DNA of 64,000 bases from Brooklawnia sp937867175 (GTDB lineage: Bacteria > Actinomycetota > Actinomycetes > Propionibacteriales > Propionibacteriaceae), in contig DAISIR010000006.1 in assembly GCA_036821905.1 (NCBI GenBank), forward strand, positions 1 to 64,000. Direction: 5' to 3'. Position 1 is the first letter of the stretch. The number at the start of each line of letters is the position of its first letter. A model generated the notes under the pieces. It saw only the letters and a program-made list of their open reading frames with translations. It did not search any database and had not been told where the DNA came from. Both the position numbers and the translations under genes were made by a program. Positions 19,670 through 31,000 of the stretch are shown here, piece after piece.

Positions 19670-20765
19670 GTTCACACTGCCGTCGCTGGGCGCCGAGATG
19701 GACTCCGGCAAGTTGATCGAGTGGCTCATCAAGCCCGGAGAAGCGGTGCACAAGGGCCAGGTGGTGGCCATCGTGGAGACCACCAAAGCCGAAATCGATG
19801 TGGAGATCTGGTTCGACGGCGTGGTTGGCGAGTTGCTCACCGTCCCTGGCGAGACCGTCCCCGTCGGTGCGGTGATGGCGAAGATCCTGACTCCCGATGA
19901 GGCTCCACCCGCCCGCACCGAAGGCGTTCGCCAACGGGTCTCGCCGGCCGCCCGGCGTCGTGCCGCCGAACTGGGCCTCGATCTGGGTGCGATCGTCGGC
20001 ACCGGTGAGCAGGGAGCCGTCACGCTGGCCGATTTGGACGCTGCTGCGGCCACGTCTGTTCCGAAACCGGCCCCGGCGGCCGTCGCACCCGACGATCGGT
20101 ACGCGTCCATGCGGCAGGCGATCGCCGCCGCAATGAGTAGGTCGAAACGCGAGATCCCGCACTACTACCTCGCCCAGACCATCTCGATGGCGCGGGCCGT
20201 CGATTGGCTCACCGCGCAGAACGCCGCTCGTCCGATCACCGAGCGGGTGCTGATGGCCGCGGTGCAACTGAAGGCGGTCGCGCGGGGGCTGGCGGAGGTC
20301 CCCGAGCTGAACGGGTTCTTCATCGACGGAGCATTCCGCCCCGCGCCGGTCGCGCAGATCGGACTGGCGATCTCGCTGCGGCAAGGCGGTTTGATTGCGC
20401 CGACGCTGCACGACGTCGCCGCCAAGCCGCTGGTCACGGTGATGGCCGAACTATCAGACCTGGTCAGTCGGGCGCGAGCCGGGTCGCTGCGCAGCTCGGA
20501 GATCGCCGACGCCACCATCACCGTCACCAACCTCGGCGACCAGGGCGTCGATTCGCTCTTCGGCGTCATCATCCCGCCCCAGGTGGCCATCGCCGGCTTC
20601 GGCCGGTTGGCGGTACGGCCATGGGTGACCGAGGCGGGGAACGTGGCGGCGGTGCCCACGGTGACCGCCAGCCTGTCCGCCGACCACCGGGTCTCCGATG
20701 GGCACACCGGCGCCCGATTCCTCAACGCGCTGGGCGACTGGCTGCAGCGTCCCGAAGACCTGTGA
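19662..20765 (+). CDS. 2-oxoacid dehydrogenase E2 dihydrolipoyl acyltransferase, single lipoyl domain
   Basis: A 367-residue E2 core protein. An N-terminal lipoyl domain carries the lipoylated lysine K42 in VETTKAEID, then comes a peripheral E3/E1-binding domain (SPAARRRAAELGLDL to VTLADLD, about residues 93-125), then the acyltransferase domain ending with the catalytic ADHRVSDG. It is short for an E2, with one lipoyl domain and a short linker. GTG 19662 is preferred because GAGGCAGG ends six bases before it; GTG 19659 is also possible. No E3 (dihydrolipoamide dehydrogenase) gene lies in the operon, so E3 must be shared from elsewhere. Confidence 0.87.
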   Translation: MREFTLPSLGAEMDSGKLIEWLIKPGEAVHKGQVVAIVETTKAEIDVEIWFDGVVGELLTVPGETVPVGAVMAKILTPDEAPPARTEGVRQRVSPAARRRAAELGLDLGAIVGTGEQGAVTLADLDAAAATSVPKPAPAAVAPDDRYASMRQAIAAAMSRSKREIPHYYLAQTISMARAVDWLTAQNAARPITERVLMAAVQLKAVARGLAEVPELNGFFIDGAFRPAPVAQIGLAISLRQGGLIAPTLHDVAAKPLVTVMAELSDLVSRARAGSLRSSEIADATITVTNLGDQGVDSLFGVIIPPQVAIAGFGRLAVRPWVTEAGNVAAVPTVTASLSADHRVSDGHTGARFLNALGDWLQRPEDL

Positions 20766-20779
20766 GGAGGCCCACCACA

Positions 20780-21022
20780 ATGGAAGACAGGCAACTGCGG
20801 CAGGTCATCGTGGCCGCGCTGCGCGAGATAGCCCCCGAAATCACCGACGACGAGTTGGACGACCACCGTCCGCTGCGACGGCAGGTCGACCTCGACTCGA
20901 TCGACTGGCTGCGGTTCCTGGTCGACCTGCACGAACGCCTGCAGGTCGACATCCCGGAGGTCGACTATCCCCAGTTGTCCAGCGTGGCCGAACTGATCGC
21001 CTACCTGAGGGCCCGCTTGTGA
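20780..21022 (+). CDS. Acyl-carrier protein (phosphopantetheine-binding)
   Basis: An 80-residue acidic four-helix carrier protein. S40 in VDLDSIDWLRF is the site for the 4'-phosphopantetheine arm (the DSxxW/L motif). The start is ATG 20780, with GAGGAGG nine bases upstream, 14 bases after the E2 stop, so it is the last gene of the acsA operon. It is not beside fatty-acid synthesis genes, so it probably carries an acyl group made by the operon's own enzymes. Which acyl group, and whether it takes over from CoA as acceptor, is unknown. Confidence 0.85.
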   Translation: MEDRQLRQVIVAALREIAPEITDDELDDHRPLRRQVDLDSIDWLRFLVDLHERLQVDIPEVDYPQLSSVAELIAYLRARL

Positions 21023-21051
21023 CTTGGTGGGTCTGATCGGCACGGCCAGAA

Positions 21052-21103
21052 ATCATTGCGGAAGATCGGGCATGACAGACGCTGCCAAATCTTCCGCAAT
21101 GAT
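21052..21103. terminator. 15-bp perfect inverted repeat after the acp gene
   Basis: ATCATTGCGGAAGAT at 21052-21066 is repeated inverted at 21089-21103 with a 22-base spacer. It probably ends the acsA operon transcript, but no T-tract follows and the AT content of the arms differs from the surroundings, so an old mobile-element end or a protein-binding site is possible. The rest of the 226-bp spacer shows nothing else that I recognise. Confidence 0.5.
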
Positions 21104-21248
21104 ATCCGGCGGGGAAGTTGCGATGGGCCTACGAAGAGGCCCGACTCCTGCGCTCAGCCGGCCTGCTCGCGGGCAGATCGGTCACATTGACGTCCTGGCG
21201 CCGCGACTTTCGGGAGGATTGGAGCACCATCGGCCGAAGGACCTTCGC

Positions 21249-22733
21249 ATGTCATTCTCGCGCTCAGTACGCTGGACACCCCTGGTGTCGGCAATCGCCC
21301 TGGGGCTGGCGCTGGCCGCCTGCACCGCCGGCCCGGCGCAAGAACCGGCTACGCCAACGACACCGGGCGCGAGCGTCCGGGCCACCCCTTGCGGGGCGAT
21401 AGCCGAGGACATCGTGGACGCCATCCAGCGCTACGTGGACAGCTTCGCCACCGTCGCGGCCGGCAACCTTGAAGGCGCGTCCACCATCGGCGCCGAGCAA
21501 TTGCAGACCGCTGCGGACCGCTTACGGCGCCAGGCCGAGGTGCAGGGCTGCTCGTCGGCCGAGCTCACCGGCCTGGTGCGCGCCGAGTTGGGACGCCTGC
21601 ACGGCGGCACCGCAGTACAGGACGCGGTCGCCGATACCTTCAAAGCCGATCCACTCGGCACCATGGATCCCTCGGATGCGGGCGCCGGCGAGTTCGAGGT
21701 CAACACCGCCGACGAGTTGGTCGCGGCCGTCAGTCAGGCGGGCAGCGACTCGGTGATCAGGCTCGCCGCAGGCAGCTACGACCTGGCCGCCCCACTCATC
21801 GTGCACCGGCCGCTCACCCTGACCGGCGCCGGCCCGGACGGCACCACCATCACCTCCAGCGCCGCCAGCGCCACCCTGCTGAGCGTCATCGATGGCGACA
21901 TCCAGCTACGCGACCTGGCGGTCGAGCACTCGGGCGGGCTGGGGGCCCACGTCCTGATGGTCACCCAAGGCGGCTACGACCTGCAGCGAGTGCGCATTTC
22001 TGGCGCCCGAGTCGCCGACGGCACCGGCGGCTTCGGGATCGTGCTGCGGCCCACCCGCGCAACCCTGGACAGTCGGCCCACCTCGCAGCGACTGACCGAG
22101 GTCACCCTGGTCGACAACTCCGCCGGCGGTCTGGTGGTCGCCGGCCAGCAAGCACCCACCATCCAGATGCTCAGCGTCACCGGAACCGACGGCTGCGGCC
22201 TGTGCTACGTCGAGGACGCCGCCGGCAAGGCGTCGGACGTGACCATCTCCAACGCGGCAATCGGCGTCCGGGTCGACCAGCAGGCCGCCCCCGCGCTCAC
22301 CAACCTGGACAGCACCGACGCGCAGGTCGGCCTCGGACTGACGGGCAGCGGCGCAGCCAAGGTCGCCGACGCCCGACTGTCGGGCGGTGCCATCGGTGTG
22401 CAGGCCACCGGGTCGGGGACGCTCGACCTGGTCCGCGCGCGGATCTTGGACCCCACCGAGCTGGGCGTCCGGCTGTCCGGGACGACGACCACCACCCTCG
22501 ACGACATCAGCGTCTCGGGCACGGTGCCGGTGGCGGTTGCGGTCGTCGGGCAGGCCAATGTGCGGATCACCGGCGGGTCGGTCTCGACGAGTGGCGACGC
22601 GGGGGTCGTCTTCGGCGAGCAGGCGAGCGGGTCGGCGTCCGGGCTGGTGTGCGGCGACAAGCCGGTGGTGCTGGGTGAGCAGACCAGCGTGCAGCTTGTC
22701 GACAGCCCGTCCTGCGAGGTGACGCGCGGGTAG
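21249..22733 (+). CDS. Secreted lipoprotein with right-handed parallel beta-helix
   Basis: A 494-residue protein with a type II signal peptide: a hydrophobic stretch ending in the lipobox LAAC with the modified Cys at residue 25, followed by a Pro/Thr linker. An alpha-helical region (about residues 50-125, IVDAIQRYVDSF and following) precedes a pectate-lyase-like beta-helix beginning EFEVNTADELVAAVSQAGSDS. This uses the NosD/CASH repeat pattern (IRLAAGSYDL, TLTGAGPDGTTI, LTEVTLVDNSAGGLVVAG). Such folds often bind or cleave polysaccharide, but no catalytic residues can be assigned. It is membrane-anchored on the outer face. Its stop is 14 bp from the stop of the giant convergent gene. Confidence 0.8.
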   Translation: MSFSRSVRWTPLVSAIALGLALAACTAGPAQEPATPTTPGASVRATPCGAIAEDIVDAIQRYVDSFATVAAGNLEGASTIGAEQLQTAADRLRRQAEVQGCSSAELTGLVRAELGRLHGGTAVQDAVADTFKADPLGTMDPSDAGAGEFEVNTADELVAAVSQAGSDSVIRLAAGSYDLAAPLIVHRPLTLTGAGPDGTTITSSAASATLLSVIDGDIQLRDLAVEHSGGLGAHVLMVTQGGYDLQRVRISGARVADGTGGFGIVLRPTRATLDSRPTSQRLTEVTLVDNSAGGLVVAGQQAPTIQMLSVTGTDGCGLCYVEDAAGKASDVTISNAAIGVRVDQQAAPALTNLDSTDAQVGLGLTGSGAAKVADARLSGGAIGVQATGSGTLDLVRARILDPTELGVRLSGTTTTTLDDISVSGTVPVAVAVVGQANVRITGGSVSTSGDAGVVFGEQASGSASGLVCGDKPVVLGEQTSVQLVDSPSCEVTRG

Positions 22734-22747
22734 CCGGCAGTGCGGAG

Positions 22748-25049
22748 TCAGGTGGGAGCGTGCTTCCTGCTGTCGCAGTGATGTCCGGCAGGGACGACCA
22801 GACGCTCGGTTACCAGCGGTCGACCTGGGAGTCTCCAGTCCGGTGAGGGGAACGCGATGGTGAGTTGGGGTGCTGGCTGCCCGGTGCCGGGACTGTGGTG
22901 TCCCTTGTGGTCACGGGCGGGGGCCTCGACTGCCAAGGACAGGACCATGGGGGTTTTCCATGGACTGTTCCACGGCGGCAGCGTGGCTACGGGTTGCGGA
23001 CCTTGCTGTGACCAGGTCAGCGCGCTTTGAACCGCATTCCGAAGCAGCCACGATGCCTCGTCGCGACGGGTGGGGCGCTCGCTGCCTGCCTCGTGGCGGC
23101 GAGTTGGGGCGGTCCAGGTGTCCAACCACACACCGATGGTCATGGACCTGACCAGGGTCCGTTGTCCGTGGTGCTGGCCGGGCTGTTCGATATCGACGCG
23201 CACTGGTAGCACCAGTGCGGCGGCACGCAACTGCAACTGCTTGTCACCGTCGGGGGATGCCAGCGTCCCGGTGATCCCGGTGGGCCCGTTGAGGCCCATT
23301 CGGTTGAGGAACCTGGTTGGCATTCCCGAACCGGTCAGGACGATGCTGCCGGCTGTGCCGTCATGGCCGAACGGAGTGCCGCCTGGACAGGTGGCGGTGT
23401 GCACCACTGCGGTGAGTACGCCGGGCAGTACCAGCGGCAGCGCCATCGCTTGCCACGGGAATCCCAGACCCGGCTCGGCCAAGGTAGCCGTGGGTGGGAC
23501 CGGCTGCGCTCCGAGAGGGGCGGGTGGAGCCGTCACGTTGGGCTGGTTACCGAGGACGGCGGCCAGGATCAGCGGTAGTGGTGTCAGCGTCGCGACGGCT
23601 AGCGGCGGCGGTTCGGCGGCCTGGCGGGCGCCGTGGCGTCCAACCGTCAAGCGGGCGAAATCCCACTGGTTGTCGCCGTGACCCTCAGCAACGAACACAG
23701 CCACCTGGATGGGATCGGTCCACGGCCGGGTCCATTGCGGCGGCTGGAGGGCCGCGCCGGGATGCGGAGACCGTTGCGGCCATTGGCGTGCCCAGGTGCC
23801 CAGCGGGTCTGGAAGAGCGCCGATGCTGGCGGTGCCATCGCAGTCACAACCCTCGCAGCCGTGCTCGTGCGGCAGCCCGATCAGGAACGCCACATCAGAC
23901 CACACAACCGCTCGCTCCACAGCCCACAGCTGCGGCCCGGGCTTGACAGGGTCCACCGGCTTCCCAAGATGATGGTCGGGCTTGCTGCCGGGATGATGCC
24001 GGTCAGGTTCGGGGCCCAGATTGATGGCCATGGTGGTGGCAACAGGAGTGCGCCACCACGGTAGGGCGGCGAAATCAGCGAAGGTTGCGGTCCCGCCGCC
24101 AGCCGGCGGCAAGGCAGGCTTCAGCTCCGCAGGCACCCACGGCGCCGGCCAGTTGAGCGCCAACCCGACCACGGACGGACCCAATACGGTTCCCAGCCAC
24201 AACGACTTGTCCAGCTGGAATCCATGCGCAGGCTCGTTGTCGTGGTAGGTGTCGTGGTCGTGGCCGGCCGGCACGTCGACTAGCACCGCCACCGCCATCG
24301 GCGTCACCCACGCAATCGTCGCCAAGTTGATGAACTCGGGGTCACGGCTGTCAGGCCACGGCACACCCTGACCCAGCCAGCCGTCGACGAGGCCCACCCC
24401 CGGCAGCCATGCCGCCGCCGCCAGCACCGGTGTCGCCTCGACGACCGGTGCCCTCGTGGTCGCGGCGTCGGTTACTGGCCGCATGGACAGGCCGGCAGCC
24501 ATCTGGACCACCGTAGCCAGATCGTCCCGAGACAGCGGCACCGGGTCCACCGGGCCATGACAGCTGTCACCAGCACTCCCCCGGCGCCTGCTACTCAGAT
24601 CGGCGACCACATCGACAAGCTGAACCGACACCGGCAGCACCACGGTGGTACCGACCGTGACCAGTAGGGTCGTGGCCCGCGGCAAGCACTCCGGCCGACC
24701 GAGCCCACCGGCTTCACAGCTCACCGGATCATCGCCGGTACCCCAGCCCAACTTGCCGGACTCGCCACGGTACGGGTTCACCACACTGGCCAGTTCGGGC
24801 ACCTGGAAGTACATCGGCGACCAGCTGCCCACCGAACCGTCGGACGCCGGCTGCCCGACGACCGGAGCCGCGGCCGGCGGGATCGTCCGACCACCAGCGG
24901 GCAGCGGATCGACAACCGGCACCGCCACAACCTGCGGCCCAGCCACCTTCGGCACGTCGTCCAAAGCGTCCAGCATGGCGGCAGGCACCATCCGCAGCAC
25001 CGGCCAGCGAGCGAACGACCCGGACGGCAACTCAGCCAGAGCCAGGGAG
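22748..25049 (-). other. Pro/Trp/His-rich C-terminal tail of the giant protein
   Basis: The last 765 residues lack RTX repeats. They contain many WxxPW-type motifs, His clusters (HDHDTYHDNEP, PDRHHPGSKPDHHLGKP) and a CEGCDCDG cluster. No sortase motif, transmembrane helix or known anchoring domain is visible. I do not recognise a family. Confidence 0.7.
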
Positions 25050-28000
25050 CCATGATCTCCACGACGCCCGTTGCCGTGGATGACCTCGTCTGCGCACGTG
25101 TTGGTGATGAACTCGTCCCGCCCGTCGCCACCGATCAGGACATCGGCATCGCGGGAGCCATGGTCGCGATGCCAGTTCACACCCTGATCGGTCCACGGGT
25201 TGTCATAGCCGTTCAGCACATCGTTACCGTTGCCGCCCCACAACGCGTCCCCACCGGTGCCACCCACCAGCCAATCCTGGCCGTCCCATCCGAACAACAC
25301 GTCGTCACCGTCGGTGAAGGTCCGCGGCGGACGAGAGCCATGACCGCCATCGTGACGATCGCCGCGCGCCGCAACCGGCCGGCCGTCCACCGGATCATTG
25401 GTCAGGAACCACACCATCGCGGACGGATCCGTCCACTGCTCGACCCACTTGTCCTGCGTCCTGGTCTTGGTCACTCCCGTCCTCGGGTCGGTCACCGTCA
25501 CTGTCTCGGTCACCTTGACCCGATGCCATCCGACGTCCACCTGCGAGCCGTCCGGGTTCAACGTGATCACCATCTCGGGATCGCAGTCGTTGAACAACTT
25601 GAACTCGCCAGTCAGCGGGTCCACACCGAGCAGGTTCCCGTCGTTGACCGGCCGGTTCCAGCCCGTCTCGAACACGGGCGCATACGACGTCGCCAGCGCC
25701 TCAGCGCCGGACAACGCATCGTGGCCCCAACCGCCGTCGATCACGTCGTCGTCCCAGCCACCGAAGATCACATCGTTGGCGAACTGGGGCTGCGGGGGCT
25801 GCCGAACGCCACATCCTGCCGCCTCCTGGGTCTGGGCTGTGAACCCCGGCGCCTCGTAGAACGCCCACGCCTCGTCACCATGCAGCACGTCAACACCGGT
25901 GCCGCCGGAGATCCAGTCATGCCCCCAACCGCCCACCACATTGTCGTCACCCGCGTCGGCGAACACGACGTCGTTGCCGCCGCCCGCCCAGATCGCGTCG
26001 TCGCCGGACTCGCCGTGGATCTCGTCCGCGCCCCAGACATCGACGACTCCGGTACCCGCGCCCGCGGCCGCCGCCTGGGTGATGCCCGGGAACAACTGCG
26101 GATACGCATCGGGGCCGCCCTCGCTGTAGTCCAGCTGCACCACCACCCGGAGCAGCAGGCCCTCGTCCAGCGCCTGCCGCTGCGAGCGCTGATCCCACGG
26201 CACCCTGGTCAACACCGTGCTGTTGGCCACCACCACGCGCAGGATGTTGCCGTTGTCACCCACCAGCACGTCGGAGTCACGCAGGTGACCGAGGGAGTCG
26301 TCGTTGCGTCCGATCCGGGTGCCGGCGCCACCGAAGAGCAGGTCGTTGCCGTCCGGACGCTGCGCCATCGTCGCCAGCGAGAACTGCGCCGAGCTGCCAC
26401 CGATGATGTCGTCGGCGCCCAGCCCGCCGAACACCACGTCGTTGCCGCCGCCACCCTCGATGTAATCGTCACCGTCGGTGGGCGCCTCGTAGCTGGGACG
26501 CACCACCAGGTAGCCGGCGGCGTCACGCCCAGCGCCGACCTTCGCGCCGTTGACCCGGAAATCGATGTCGCCGTCACCCTGGATGACGTCGTCACCCAGC
26601 TGGCCCCAGATCATGTCGTCATCGGAGCCGCCGGCGATGTAGTCATCGCCCCAGGCCAGCGGGCCGGCCGCGGCAGCCGCCACGTCGTGGTCGAGCAGGG
26701 TGATCTGCAGGTAGCGCAGTTCCCCGCCCGCCGGCTGGGCAGGCAACGTCGGCAGCTGCGGCACCGATCCGCCGGGCCCGACCGACGGCGAAGCCAGCTG
26801 ATCGACCGGCGGCGCGGGCACATACCCGCGCGCCACCACCAGGTTGAATGCCGCGTTGTCACCGAACAGGTAGTCGATGCCGGCGCCGCCGTCGATGTCG
26901 TCGTTGCCCGTGCCACCGATCACGAAGTCGTTGCCCTCGGCGGCATGGATCACGTCGTTGCCGCCGATCGTGTTGTCGGTGGACGTCACATTGAGCCCGC
27001 GCAGCACAGCGTCGATCTCGATCAGGTCGAAGCTGCCGTTGTCACCGAGCACCACATCGTCACCCGCGCCGGACTCCACGAAGTCACCAGCCGTGCCGCC
27101 CGCAACCAGATCGGCACCCGTCCCGGTCGTCATCCGGTCAACACCGCCGACCGCCGGGTGGGTGGTCTCCAACCGCGAAATCGTCACCGGCAGAATCGAC
27201 CACTCCGGCGTCAACCCGGCGTACTGGATGAACCGGCCGTTGTCGCCCAGCACCAGGTTGGCGCCGTCGCCGGCGTGGATGACGTCGTCGCCGGTGCCAC
27301 CGAAAACGATGTCTTCCCAGGCGCCGGTGACGATTCGGTCGTTACCGAAGAAGGCCGGGTCAGAGGACTCGACGCGCAACCCCACCAGCAGCGACACCAG
27401 GCCGTTGTCGCCCAGCACCACGTTGTTGCCCTCGCCGGCGCCGATGACGTCGTCGCCGGCACCGCCGAACAAGTAGTCGTTGGCGCCGCTGCCGATGATG
27501 AGGTCATCCGCGCCATCGGTGCGATCGGTTCGCATCGCCAGGATGGCGCCGGTGGTCTGGATCTTCTGCAGTCGGGCGTCCGGCAGGTTCGGATCGGCCA
27601 CGTCCTGGTCGACCTGCCCGAAATCACCGAAGACGACATCCATTCCGGGCAGCTCGTCGGCACCGGGCCGACCGTCACCGTACAGCGCATCCCGACCCGG
27701 CGCCAGATCATCCGCCAGCGGGTAGGTGCTGGCGTTGACCGACGGCAGGGTGAGCGCGCGGGTCAGCACGTCCACGTTCACGCCGTTGTCACCGTAGATC
27801 TGGTCCAGTCCGCCCTGGCCGAGGATGGTGTCGTCGCCCGACCCACCGGCCAGGAAGTCGCCGGCCAGGCTGCCAATGATCGTGTCATTGCCGGCACCGC
27901 CGTAGATCGTCAACCCGACAGTCGGCAGGTCGCCGACCGCGACGCCGGCGAACATCCCGGAGGCGTCGATGACGTCGTTCCCGGCGTGGTGGAACCCGTT

Positions 28001-31000
28001 GGCGACCGGGAAGATGAAGTCCTCGTCCTCGTCGGGAATGCCGTAGAAGGGGTCGAACGGTTTGGTCCCGAAGTCGACACCATCGACGTCCTGGGGGTCT
28101 CCCGAGTACCAAACGCCGTCTTGCGAGGTGTCACCGTAGATCACCAGCGGCGAGTTCGGCCCACCCAACACCGGCCCACAGGGCACCGGGGTGCCGGCAG
28201 CATCCACCGCGTCCGGGTTGCAGACCGTGATGTGATCGCCACCGATCAGCACCCCGCCGCTGCGGGCCGCGTCGTAGCCGAAGACCGTCACCGGGGCACC
28301 CAGATCGAGACCATGCAGTTGGCCGCCGGTCAGCGTCAGCGACGTGCCGGTGACCGCGGTGATGGTGCGCAGGCCGGCCACCCCGGAAACCGCGACCTGC
28401 ATACCCACCAGGAAGCCGTTCGCCACGAAGGAACCACCATCGTGCCGGGTGAGGGTGCTGGTGGTCGGCGGGTCGATCAGGGTCGGGTCATCGGGGGTCC
28501 GGGCCAGTTCCATCGACGAGGTGGCTGCGATCTTCAGCGGGGCTGCCACGTGGATCGTGCGGGTGCCGGAGGCCACGGCATCACCGGACAACAGGATGAC
28601 CGCACCGTGACCGCACCTCGGGTCGCCGGTCTGGCCAGGGGCCGGAGCCGGGCAGACTGCGTCAGCGAAGCCGAGGACAGTGCGGGTGCTGGTCTCGCCG
28701 TCCAGTTGCACCTGCTGACCGATGACGAAGCCGTCCGCGTTCCAGGCCAGGCCGTCCGCGCGGGTCAGGCTGCCCTGCCCACCGGTCATGGTGCCGGTGA
28801 CAACCAGCGGAGCGTTGCCACCACCGTGGACCACGGTCAGACCGCCGTGTTCGCCGGGCAGGGTGACGGTCCGCAGACCTTGGGTCAGAGTCGGGCCGGC
28901 AAGGGTCAGGGTCAGGGCGTCGACGGCCACCACTCGCCACTGCCCGGTCTGGCCATCGAGGATGACCCGCTGGCCGGCCACGAAGCCGTCGGTCACCCAA
29001 CTGCCTGAGCCGCGGGTGACGACTCCCCCGGTGCCAGTGCCGGTGGCTGCACCGCTGCCCTGCACCGTCGGCTCACGGGACGCCACGGTGTGCACGCCGG
29101 TGATCGAGTCGGGCAGCGCGGCGTCAACGGTGATGGTCAGACCGTCATTGGAGATGCCGGTGATCACCCAACTGCCGGCGACGCCCGAGATCGACAGCAG
29201 CTGACCGGGCAGGAAGCCAAAGTCACCCCAGCTGACCGGGCCTTCGCGGGTGATGGTGGTGCCGGAGTAGCTGAAGGTGCCGCCGGAGCTGACGGCGGGA
29301 GCCGGGTTGAGGGTGCCCTGCACGTCGAGGGTGTCATTGCCTTCGCCGAGCAGGATGTTCAGGACCTCGATCGTGGAGGTTCCTGCCGATGAGCCGAAGC
29401 TGATGCCACCGGGGTACGCCATCGGATCACCGAACGGGTTGGAGCTTGCGAAGACGAGATCGCCACCCATGCCGAACCCGGAGAGGTTGGTGGACGTCAG
29501 GACGCCGCTGCTGTTCTGCTGGCTGGAATCGTTGAAGATGTTCAGCACGTCGATCTGGCGGCCTTCGGACGCTTGCGCGGCGATCGAGAAGCTCGGGCCG
29601 TCCTTCTCGCCGGGCAGCTTGACCGCGCTGCGGAGCGACCGGTCGGCGCCAGTGCCGCCGCCTTCAACGCTCACCGGGCCCTGGATCGCCGAGAGCCGGT
29701 GGGTGGTCGCCGGATAGGTCTTCGAACCCTGCCGGACCAGCGGCAATGCGTAGCCTGGGTCGGCCTTGAGCACCACTGTCTGCTCCTGGTACCAGTTGGT
29801 CTGGTTGAACGTCGCGACCGCGCCGAGGCGAACCACCGACAGGGACGAGGCGGTGAGCCACCAGCCCGGCGTGGCGCCCTCGGCGGTGAACTGCAGGGTG
29901 TCGTCCTGGGTCGCGTTGCTGCCACGAATGACCGCGATCTTGAGGTCGACGAACTGGCTGCTGTCGGCCGCGTTGTAGACCCGGACGCGCTGGCCTTCGA
30001 GGAAGCCGTCGCCCAGCCACGAGGAGCCGTCGCTGCGGGTGACGCGGCGCCCACCCAGGCCGGAAGGATCAGCGGGCTCCGGTTCGGCAGCAGAAGTGCC
30101 GTTGCCCGTCCACTGGCTGTCACCGATCTCCTGCAGCACCACCGGCACACCGCCCACTGAAACCACATCGGTCACGCCGTCGGTGAGCACGACCACCCGG
30201 ACCGTGCCGTCCGGACGCCTGGTCAGGCGGATGGTGTAGCTGTCCTGGCTGGCCGGCAGCAGGGTCTCGTCGGCCGTGGTCTTCGGGTCATCATCGACCA
30301 GCAACGTGCCGGTGCCGGACTCGGTGATCACCATGCCTGGGGTTTCGTTGTCGATGGACGCAACGTCCACCGTGGCGACACCCGAGCGCAGGTTGTCCAG
30401 CCGGTAGCTGGTGGCGTCGCCACAGGTGCCGGTGGACGCGCACTCGAAACCGATGACTGCGGTTTGCGGGTCCTCGGCGCGGTAGTCATCGGCGGCCCGG
30501 ATCGCCAGCCGCGCTGCGGCGTCCCAGTTGCCCGCCGGCCCGCCGGTGAAGGTCAGGGTTCGGGCAGTGGCGTCCCACCGGGTGTCGGCGGACGACAGGG
30601 TGATCGCCTGGACGCTGGCGGCGTCGAGGGGCAGCTGGACCACCACGGTGACCCCGGCACCAGGGTCGCTGGCCAACTGGACGAGGATCTCGTCGTCCTG
30701 CCCGGTGTAGGCGCCGCCGGCCAGCGGATCGTTGCTGCCTTCGACCACCACGGAACGGGCGTCCTCGACGGCGGTACCCGGGATGACTTCAGTCACCCTC
30801 AGCCCCGGGGTGTCGTTGTCGCGAACCGCGACTTCAACGTTGGCCACCGCCAGGCCGTGGTACGTGGGGTCTGCAGACTCCACGCTGTGTTGCACGACGA
30901 CCACCCGGTCGCCCTCGGAACGGGCGTCGTCTGGTGCATACACGTACACCAACTGGGCGGTGGCGTAATTGTCGGGAGTGAACGTGAGGACCAGCGCCTG

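Noticed and set aside
22748..22850. Sortase (LPxTG) signal at the C-terminus of the giant protein
   Set aside because: The last residues are VVPAGHHCDSRKHAPT-like, with no LPxTG, no hydrophobic helix and no positive tail in the needed order.
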